64,000 bases of DNA, taken from an uncultured Collinsella sp. GTDB lineage: Bacteria; Actinomycetota; Coriobacteriia; Coriobacteriales; Coriobacteriaceae. Under the pieces are notes generated by a model, which was not told the DNA's origin, searched no databases, and saw nothing but the letters and a program-made list of their open reading frames with translations. Made by a program: the position numbers and the translations under genes. The stretch is from positions 62,001 to 126,000 of the forward strand of contig UQKQ01000003.1 of NCBI GenBank assembly GCA_900541645.1, given 5' to 3'. Positions 58,711-64,000 of this stretch are shown one piece after another (position 1 is the stretch's first letter; each line of letters opens with the position of its first letter).

Positions 58711-59676
58711 GTGACCCTGTACGAGCAGCTCGTTATCGAGCTCACCAACCAATCGTTTTCCCTTCAGGCCGCCTACCGCAGCGGCGGCACGCCCTATGAG
58801 CTGAGTGACCGCGAGCCCGAGCCCTACGACCAGCAAATCGAGGACTTCGCCCGCATGATCGAAGAAGCCGATTGCGTGCTGGTAGGCGGGGCCTCCGGGC
58901 TCTCCGCGGCGGGCGGCGGCGACTTCTACTACGAGGACAACGCGACCTATCGCAAGCATTTCGGCAAATTCGCCGAGCGTTACGGTTTCAAGGGCGCTTT
59001 CGAGGGGTCGTTCTACCGCTGGCCCACCGCCGAGGCGCGCTGGGGATACCTCGCCACCTTCCTCGACACCACGCTCAACGCCTCGCTGCGCAAGCCCTAC
59101 AGGGACCTCGACGCCATTCTCGCCGAGAAGGATTTCTTCGTGCTCACCACCAACCAGGACACGCAGTTTGTGAAGCTCTATCCCTGGGAGAAAGTGGCAG
59201 AGATCCAAGGCGACCACCGCTTCTTTCAGTGCTCCCGCTGTTGCACCGACGCGGTGTGGGATACGGTCGAGCCGGTCTCCAACATGGTAGAGGCCATGGG
59301 AGACGGCCTTGAGGTTCCGACAGAGCTCGTGCCGCGCTGCCCGCACTGCGGGGCAGAGGCGTTCCCCTGGGTTCGCGGCTACGGCAACTTCCTGCAGGGC
59401 GAACTCTACGAGGAGCAGTACCGCAAGGTGTCCGAATGGCTCGACGCGCACGCACGGCAGAGGATCCTCTTCCTCGAGCTGGGTGTGGGCCGCATGACGC
59501 CCGCGTTTATCCAGGAGCCGTTCTGGGCCCTCACGGCGCAGTTACCGCAGGCCAGCTACATCGCCGTAAACAACAAGACGCAGTTTCTCCCCCGCGCGAT
59601 CGAGGATCGGGGGCTCGCCGTTCGCGCCGACATCGCCGACGTGCTCGCCGACGCGCGCAAGACGCTGGGGAGGTAG
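58711..59676 (+). CDS. SirTM-like sirtuin (gene 1 of 3), putative protein ADP-ribosyltransferase
   Basis: 321 residues. The NAD loop is CVLVGGASGLSAAGGGDF (55-72), followed by the SirTM-type segment YGFKGAFEGSFYRWPTAEARW. The ribose-contacting Asn-x-Asp is VLTTNQDTQF (Asn148, Asp150). The usual catalytic His is replaced by Gln166 in AEIQGDHRFFQC, as in SirTM enzymes, which ADP-ribosylate proteins instead of deacetylating them. Zinc ligands are Cys174/177 and Cys210/213 (PRCPHCG). FLELGVGRMTP matches the family C-terminal block. The start GTG 58711 follows GAAAGAAGG. First gene of a tight three-gene operon; no macrodomain or lipoyl-carrier gene nearby. Confidence 0.88.
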   Translation: MTLYEQLVIELTNQSFSLQAAYRSGGTPYELSDREPEPYDQQIEDFARMIEEADCVLVGGASGLSAAGGGDFYYEDNATYRKHFGKFAERYGFKGAFEGSFYRWPTAEARWGYLATFLDTTLNASLRKPYRDLDAILAEKDFFVLTTNQDTQFVKLYPWEKVAEIQGDHRFFQCSRCCTDAVWDTVEPVSNMVEAMGDGLEVPTELVPRCPHCGAEAFPWVRGYGNFLQGELYEEQYRKVSEWLDAHARQRILFLELGVGRMTPAFIQEPFWALTAQLPQASYIAVNNKTQFLPRAIEDRGLAVRADIADVLADARKTLGR

Positions 59677-59679
59677 CGC

Positions 59680-60378
59680 ATGGAGACGGCGAAAGCAGTT
59701 CGCATAGGCAGGGCGCTAGCCGAAGCGGATCTTGTCATCATCGGCGCTAGCAACGGACTCGACATGGCGGAGGGGCTCAACCTTTTCTGCGCCGATGCTC
59801 ATTTCCAAGAGGCGTACGGGGACCTCGCCCAGGCAGACGGCATCGGCTGCATACTGCAGGGGCTCGCTTCCCCGGATGCCAGCGTGCGACGCCGATGGGC
59901 CGAGCGGTTCCATCAAAAGGAGTATCTCGAATATGAGCCCGGCTCGCTCATGAACGGGCTGCGGCGTCTTACGGAGCACGCCGACACCTTCGTGGTCACA
60001 TGCAACATCGACGGGCACTTCGCGCGCGCCGGGTTCGACGAGGAGCGCGTGCTCGAGACTGAGGGGAGCACGCGCACGTCGGTTGACGAGCGGCGCCTCG
60101 CCCATCCAGACGCCCTCGCCATGACCCAGCTCGACGAGCTCGCGCGTCTTGTGCAAGCCCATCGCAACGGCAGGGTCGCCATCCTCGAACTTGGCGTGGG
60201 ACTGCACAACGGCGTCATAAAGCGCATGCTCGCCCAGATCGCGAACGCCTGCGAGCACGCCACCTACATCGTGTTCAACTACGGCCAGGCCATGGCGCCC
60301 GACGCTTCGTGCGAGACGATTCTCGTTGACGGCGATATGGCCCCGGCTTTCGAGGAGATCGCCCGATGCCACCCCTAG
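59680..60378 (+). CDS. Degenerate sirtuin-like protein (gene 2 of 3) without zinc site
   Basis: 232 residues. It keeps the Rossmann frame of its neighbours: ADLVIIGASNGLDMAEGLNL (17-36), FVVTCNIDGHFARAGFD with Asn109 and Asp111, and VAILELGVGLHNGVIKRML. At the catalytic spot it reads LETEGS (Glu128 where neighbours have Gln). The whole zinc-ribbon module with its four cysteines is missing, which explains the shorter length. It begins 3 nt after gene 1 and overlaps gene 3 by 13 nt. It may be a catalytically dead partner or regulator of the other two. No frameshift is visible, so the loss looks maintained. Confidence 0.75.
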   Translation: METAKAVRIGRALAEADLVIIGASNGLDMAEGLNLFCADAHFQEAYGDLAQADGIGCILQGLASPDASVRRRWAERFHQKEYLEYEPGSLMNGLRRLTEHADTFVVTCNIDGHFARAGFDEERVLETEGSTRTSVDERRLAHPDALAMTQLDELARLVQAHRNGRVAILELGVGLHNGVIKRMLAQIANACEHATYIVFNYGQAMAPDASCETILVDGDMAPAFEEIARCHP

Positions 60379-61229
60379 AAAGAGAAGCGCGTAGGCTTCG
60401 AAGCCTTATCGACGATGCCGACGCCATCATCGTCGGCATCGGCTCGGGCATGTCGAGCGCCGCCGGGTTCAACCATTACAACCGCGCGGGCATGGCGCGC
60501 GCAGGAATGGCGGACTGGCAGCAAGCCTTTGGCTTCAAGAGCCTTTTCGACGGCTTCTACCACCTCTACCCCAGCCTCGAGCAGCAATGGGCATACTATG
60601 CGCGATACATCGACTTCATGCTGCGCGAGCCGACCTCGCAGCCCTATCTCGACCTACGGTCCCTCATCGGCCATAAGGACTACTTCATCCTGAGCACCAA
60701 TGTGGACACCCAAGTCGAGAAGACGTTTCCCGCCGAGAGGATCTGCAACTATCAGGGAAGCTTCGCGCACCTTCAATGCAAGCAGCCATGCCGCGACGAG
60801 CTCTTCGATGCGAGCCCCTACGTCGAGCGCATGCTCGCGGGCATGGCGGGGTTCGAGATCCGCAGCGAGGATGTCCCCCGATGCCCGCACTGCGGCTGGC
60901 AGCTTGTGCCGTGGGTGCGCGACGACACGTTTCTGCAGGGTGCGGCATGGCGCGAGAGCCTCGGACGATACGAGCGCTTCGTGCGCGAGCGCAGCGATCG
61001 CCGCGTGCTGTTGCTGGAGCTCGGCGTGGGCGAGATGACCCCCGGCATCATCACGCTCCCGTTCTGGAGCATGACCGCGAAGCTGCCGGATGCGCACCTT
61101 TTGAGCGTAAACATCTCGGGCGGCTCGGCTCCGTTGCAGCTTGGAAGCAAGGCAGAGGCGATCCAGGCCGATTTGGGCGCCCTGCTCTCGGCGGCGCGGA
61201 CGGCGAAGGTATTTAAGCCTCCTTGTTAG
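60366..61229 (+). CDS. SirTM-like sirtuin (gene 3 of 3), putative protein ADP-ribosyltransferase
   Basis: 287 residues. The NAD loop AIIVGIGSGMSSAAGFNHY (20-38) is followed by FGFKSLFDGFYHLYPSLEQQWAYYA in blocks, as in SirTM. FILSTNVDTQ carries Asn112 and Asp114. Gln130 in CNYQGSFAHLQC replaces the catalytic His. Zinc cysteines are Cys138, Cys142, Cys173 and Cys176 (VPRCPHCGWQ). LLLELGVGEMTPGIITLPF is the conserved end. It overlaps gene 2 by 13 nt and ends inside the 3' end of the convergent CMD-cupin gene. It is closer to known SirTM proteins than gene 1 in its N-terminal half. Deacetylase activity cannot be excluded from sequence. Confidence 0.88.
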   Translation: MPPLEREARRLRSLIDDADAIIVGIGSGMSSAAGFNHYNRAGMARAGMADWQQAFGFKSLFDGFYHLYPSLEQQWAYYARYIDFMLREPTSQPYLDLRSLIGHKDYFILSTNVDTQVEKTFPAERICNYQGSFAHLQCKQPCRDELFDASPYVERMLAGMAGFEIRSEDVPRCPHCGWQLVPWVRDDTFLQGAAWRESLGRYERFVRERSDRRVLLLELGVGEMTPGIITLPFWSMTAKLPDAHLLSVNISGGSAPLQLGSKAEAIQADLGALLSAARTAKVFKPPC

Positions 61230-61977
61230 TCTCTTTGAGATATTCCCCGTCTCCCACGGGCTCTAACCACTCGTTGGAGGCCTCCTCGCCCGGAACCTCC
61301 AGCGCGAGATGGGAGAACCAGCTCTCGGGCGCGGCTCCGTGCCAATGTTTCACACCCGGGGCGATGTTGACCACATCGCCAGGGCGCAGCTCCTGTGCCG
61401 GTTTACCCCATTCCTGGTAGAACCCTCGACCAGCCACGCAGATGAGAATCTGTCCGCCGCCGTTTTTGGCGTGGTGCACGTGCCAGTTGTTGCGGCAGCC
61501 GGGCTCGAACGTCACGTTGTAGACGCCAACCTGCTCGGTTGATAGAGGCGCGAGGTAGCTTTGCCCGATAAAGTACTTCGCGAATGCGTCGTTGGGGGCA
61601 CCGATGGGAAAGGCCATCTCGTTTTGGTGCTCGGCTTTTGCATCAGCGGCATCGTCATCCGCCCAGACCTCCTTCGCCATGCGAAAGGCCGCCCATGCCT
61701 TGGGCCACCCCGCGTAAAACGCGGCGTGGGTAAGGATTTCCGCTATCTCCGCCCTGGTTACACCGTTATTCTTTGCGGACATCAGATGGTATTGGAACGA
61801 GGAATCCGTCAGTCCCTGCGCCATCAGCGCCACCACCGTCACCACGCTGCGGTCTCGAAGGGAAAGCTCGCCCTCTCGGCTCCACACCTCGCCAAACAGT
61901 ACATCGTCATTGAGCTGTGCGAATTTGGGGGCAAAGTCCCCTAGGGCATCTCTGCCTGCCGTCTGTTTAATTGCCAT
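61213..61977 (-). CDS. Carboxymuconolactone decarboxylase-like and cupin fusion protein
   Basis: 254 residues. The first 110 are a CMD/AhpD-like fold (DRSVVTVVALMAQGLTDSSF, YHLMSAKNNGVTRAEIAEIL, HAAFYAGWPKAWAAF) without the AhpD CxxC. The last 120 are a cupin with metal ligands in CRNNWHVHHAKNGGGQIL and PGVKHWHGAAP. Such two-domain proteins are widespread in anaerobes, usually beside a MerR regulator as here, and are linked to redox or aromatic metabolism without firm assay. ATG 61977 has GGGGGAGATCG. Its 3' end overlaps the third sirtuin gene by 17 nt tail to tail. Confidence 0.9.
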   Translation of the reverse strand: MAIKQTAGRDALGDFAPKFAQLNDDVLFGEVWSREGELSLRDRSVVTVVALMAQGLTDSSFQYHLMSAKNNGVTRAEIAEILTHAAFYAGWPKAWAAFRMAKEVWADDDAADAKAEHQNEMAFPIGAPNDAFAKYFIGQSYLAPLSTEQVGVYNVTFEPGCRNNWHVHHAKNGGGQILICVAGRGFYQEWGKPAQELRPGDVVNIAPGVKHWHGAAPESWFSHLALEVPGEEASNEWLEPVGDGEYLKETNKEA

Positions 61978-62075
61978 GATCGATCTCCCCCTGTCGATGG
62001 TTTAGGTGCAAATCTGTTTCCGCATTACGGAACACCCTTTGCAATCCCTGTTCTAATGACGAGAATGAAGGTAAT

Positions 62076-62095
62076 ACCTAAACCTGACTTTAGGT
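62076..62095. promoter_or_regulatory. MerR operator-like dyad
   Basis: ACCTAAA-CCTGAC-TTTAGGT, a perfect 7-bp dyad, lies 35 nt before the MerR start codon and about 100 nt from the divergent CMD-cupin gene. It is the obvious candidate for the MerR binding site. Confidence 0.65.
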
Positions 62096-62129
62096 CAAGG
62101 AATGAATTCGAGATTGATTCGGAGGAACC

Positions 62130-62570
62130 ATGTACACAATCGGACAGGTGTCGGAGATGTTCGGCTTGCCCGCCTCAACGCTGCGCTATTACGACAAGCA
62201 GGGATTGTTCCCGGCATTGGAGCGGACGTCCGGCATTCGGCAATTCGGCGATACGGAACTCGAGGCGCTTCGGGTCATCGAATGCCTCAAGAAAGCGGGG
62301 ATGGAGATCAAGGACATCCGTCTATTCATGGAATGGTGCGCGGAGGGTCCATCGACATACCCCAAACGCAAGGCCATGTTCGAGGAGCGGAAGGCCCACA
62401 TGGAGCTAGAGATCGCGAACATGAACCGCGCGCTGGACATGCTGAAGTACAAATGCTGGTTCTACGGGCAGCTGAATCAGGGCGAGAATGAGACTGAGCT
62501 GAGGGCCATGATTCCCGACGGTTTGCCAGAAGATATCAAAGAGGCCTACGAGAACGCTCACGCTCGGTAG
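62130..62570 (+). CDS. MerR family transcriptional regulator
   Basis: 146 residues. MYTIGQVSEMFGLPASTLRYYDKQGLFP is a classical MerR helix-turn-helix, followed by the wing (RTSGIRQFGDTELEALRVIECLKKAGMEIKDI in blocks) and a coiled-coil dimerisation helix. The C-terminus lacks the metal-binding cysteines of MerR/ZntR, but Cys at KYKCWFYGQ could be redox active. Members of this subgroup usually sit beside aldo-keto reductases or CMD-cupin genes, as here. ATG 62130 follows CGGAGGAACC. It is divergent from the CMD-cupin gene and probably activates it. Confidence 0.92.
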   Translation: MYTIGQVSEMFGLPASTLRYYDKQGLFPALERTSGIRQFGDTELEALRVIECLKKAGMEIKDIRLFMEWCAEGPSTYPKRKAMFEERKAHMELEIANMNRALDMLKYKCWFYGQLNQGENETELRAMIPDGLPEDIKEAYENAHAR

Positions 62571-62652
62571 TACCAAAAACGCCTTTTTAAACTCAACCAT
62601 TGTTTAAGATGTCACAACTCGGACAACAAGACTGGTTGCCCCGGTACGCAAC

Positions 62653-62685
62653 GGGAGGGTCGACGCGGCTGGCATCGACCCTCCC
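62653..62685. terminator. Bidirectional terminator
   Basis: GGGAGGGTCGA...TCGACCCTCCC forms an 11-bp perfect stem with an 11-nt loop and a following ATTTC. It lies between the convergent MerR and NAD(P)-binding protein genes. Confidence 0.8.
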
Positions 62686-62705
62686 ATTTCCCAAACGGCA
62701 TAAAG

Positions 62706-63344
62706 CTACTTGCTCACAACCGAGATGCGCTGGGCGACGTGGTTACCGGACTCGATCTCATCGACCATGGCAATCGCATAGTCAGCGTACGAGAGCGTTG
62801 ACTCGCCGCGGCTGTTGAGTGTGAACTCCTCGCCCGCCAAGATATACTCACCGGTACGCTCGCCGTCGGCCTGGAAGTCAGCAGCAGGGGAAACGAAGGT
62901 CCATTTGAGGCCGTCCGTTTCGCGAAGGTGAGCAAGGACTTTGCCGGCCGCGGCGGACAGCGGCTTCCAGTCATCGGGGAAGTCCGGGCCCATATCGACG
63001 GTGACCGTATGCTCGGGGTTGACGAACAGCGAGCCCGCGCCACCCACTATGAGCAGGCGCACATCGGTGCCGACCAGCACATTAGCCAAGTGGATGCCCG
63101 CGTCGGTGATACCGGGGATGGTCTCGGGCGTCCAGCCGCCCACGGCGTCCACCACGGCGTCGAATCCTTCGAGGTCTTCCGTCGTGAGCTCGAGTGCGTC
63201 TTTGATGACGGAGTTCTGAGCGGCGGTCCTATTCTCGCCGCGTACGATGGCGGTCACGTCGAATCCGCGACGCACGGCCTCCTCAACGATGAGGCTGCCG
63301 GCCCTGCCGTTCGCTGCTACAACTGCGATTTTCTTGGTCATCAT
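62706..63344 (-). CDS. NAD(P)-binding oxidoreductase (NmrA/BVR-B-like atypical SDR)
   Basis: 212 residues. The dinucleotide loop is AVVAANGRAGSLIVEEAVRRG (GxxGxxG variant NGRAG). Further blocks are VTAIVRGENR, FDAVVDAVGGWTPETI and LLIVGGAGSLF, and the late FVSPAADFQADGERTG and SYADYAIAMVDEIE are typical of the YwnB/BVR-B group. It lacks the SDR YxxxK pair, so it may be a flavin or quinone reductase or a sensor. ATG 63344 follows GAAAGGAAAGC. It is divergent from an HxlR regulator, a common redox-response pairing. Confidence 0.9.
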   Translation of the reverse strand: MMTKKIAVVAANGRAGSLIVEEAVRRGFDVTAIVRGENRTAAQNSVIKDALELTTEDLEGFDAVVDAVGGWTPETIPGITDAGIHLANVLVGTDVRLLIVGGAGSLFVNPEHTVTVDMGPDFPDDWKPLSAAAGKVLAHLRETDGLKWTFVSPAADFQADGERTGEYILAGEEFTLNSRGESTLSYADYAIAMVDEIESGNHVAQRISVVSK

Positions 63345-63412
63345 GCTTTCCTTTCGACCTGCGGCACTCGCCGCCGCTTTCCTTGCAGCTCATACGATAC
63401 GCGTCAAAGGTA

Positions 63413-63451
63413 TATAATGGAAAGTAGGCACATAAAAGTGCTGTAAGCACC
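63413..63451 (+). promoter_or_regulatory. Promoter and operator-like repeats before the HxlR gene
   Basis: TATAAT (63413-63418) is followed by GGCACATAAAAGTGCT, an imperfect dyad, and a further AGCAC half-site. A -35 box is not clear. The position between the divergent genes suits an HxlR-type site. Confidence 0.4.
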
Positions 63452-63505
63452 AAAAGGAAACTAATGTAAATGACGTGCATGATTGCAGACGGAGGTTTCG
63501 CGAAC

Positions 63506-63856
63506 ATGACAGCACCGACTTTGGAGGACCTGCCTGCCTGCCCAGTGGAGACAACGCTTTTGCTCATCGGCAACAAGTGGCAGGTGCTCATCCTGCGCGA
63601 ACTCTCGCTCAGAGGCACGATGCGCTTTAAGGAGCTGCAACGCTCGATCGGCAAGATTTCGCAGAAAGTTCTGACCAGCAACCTACGAACCATGGAGGAA
63701 ACGGGGCTCGTTCATCGTGAAGCGTTCGCAGAGGTGCCCCCACGGGTGGAGTACTCGCTCACCGACCTGGGACAGACACTCAGGCCCGTTCTTGACGCAA
63801 TGAGAGCTTGGGGCGAGAACTACAAGGAGCAGCTCCGCGGCGGCGGGCTTCGATAA
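63506..63856 (+). CDS. HxlR family transcriptional regulator
   Basis: 116 residues from ATG 63506. The family signature CPVETTLLLIGNKWQVLILRELS is complete, and the winged helix continues with MRFKELQRSIGKISQKVLTSNL and VPPRVEYSLTDLG. HxlR proteins sense aldehydes, quinones or disulfide stress and control neighbouring oxidoreductases. The single Cys in PACPVE is the redox-sensing cysteine position of HypR/YodB-type members. GGAGG precedes ATG 63506 at 10 nt; ATG 63470 (AAAGGAAAC upstream) is an alternative. It is divergent from the NAD(P)-binding protein gene. After its stop codon I see no supported gene to the window end. Confidence 0.9.
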   Translation: MTAPTLEDLPACPVETTLLLIGNKWQVLILRELSLRGTMRFKELQRSIGKISQKVLTSNLRTMEETGLVHREAFAEVPPRVEYSLTDLGQTLRPVLDAMRAWGENYKEQLRGGGLR

Positions 63857-64000
63857 GTAGCTCCTACTGGTTACACGCCTACAGAAACCCCTCCGTCCTA
63901 TCGCCATCACGGGAAACCCTCCTCCTTGGTTCTCGCCGCAAACGGCTTCGAGGCCGCGCTGGAGATCCCGGCACGGCTGGAGCCGCCCCGCGCGAGCAGC

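Noticed and set aside
58007..61229. Anti-phage defence system based on SIR2 domains (Thoeris/DSR type)
   Set aside because: Domain order is single-domain SirTM-like with zinc ribbons, without TIR, STALD, helicase or other effectors, and there is no defence island around it. Not excluded experimentally.
63857..64000. Open frame running off the 3' end (…LAANGFEAALEIPARLE…)
   Set aside because: It continues in frame after the HxlR stop with no start codon or ribosome site inside the window; a gene cannot be supported.

Overview
The window looks like a chromosomal segment of a Coriobacteriia gut actinobacterium, most probably Collinsella. This is an inference from protein style, high GC, dense coding, Shine-Dalgarno starts, and families of short intergenic inverted repeats such as TGTGACAAAGGGAC/GTCCCTTTGTCACA. 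No rRNA or tRNA gene is visible to confirm it, and I see no prophage, transposase gene or CRISPR array.

Layout. 1-11.5 kb: housekeeping and transport genes (partial mscL with a zinc-ribbon tail, GNAT, rsmJ, rlmA, a MATE exporter, LysR, an EamA transporter, ung, an SDR, a queuosine-precursor transporter with a structured leader, prfC). 11.6-16.2 kb: a YtrA-type GntR/ABC operon whose regulator is broken by a frameshift inside a perfect 19-bp palindrome, then a ClC channel, a LOG-family protein and a small K+ channel. 16.4-22.8 kb: two hybrid histidine kinases, one fused to two solute-binding domains and one in an operon with a separate solute-binding lipoprotein. 23-28.5 kb: a PatB/MalY enzyme, trmO, a HTH-zinc ribbon-TipAS regulator, glutaredoxin, an AT-rich island of repeats with a lone ribbon-helix-helix protein, and dus.

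28.9-35 kb: a cluster with an agmatine deiminase-like enzyme, an atypical carbamoyltransferase and two paralogous MFS carriers around a TetR regulator, with shared palindromic sites. 35-42.5 kb: a large MacB/FtsX-like ABC protein; an operon of a tiny CXXC membrane protein, a membrane 4Fe-4S protein and a TlpA-like lipoprotein; and a divergent OmpR/histidine kinase pair. 42.6-49.4 kb: a stand-alone GMP synthase ATP-pyrophosphatase subunit, a LuxR-type regulator and a 1,455-residue surface protein with an LPXTG-like anchor. 49.5-57.1 kb: two AAA ATPases flanking a second, divergent type IIA topoisomerase pair.

57.2-64 kb: a redox-flavoured region (FMN reductase, CMD-cupin protein with MerR, NAD(P)-binding protein with HxlR). 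At its centre a TetR regulator is divergent from an operon of three tandem sirtuin-like genes. The two outer ones match class M sirtuins (SirTM: Gln where classical sirtuins have the catalytic His, four zinc cysteines). The middle one has lost the zinc site. None of the usual SirTM partners (macrodomain, GcvH-L, lipoate ligase) is in the window. I regard this as the best candidate for an undescribed system.
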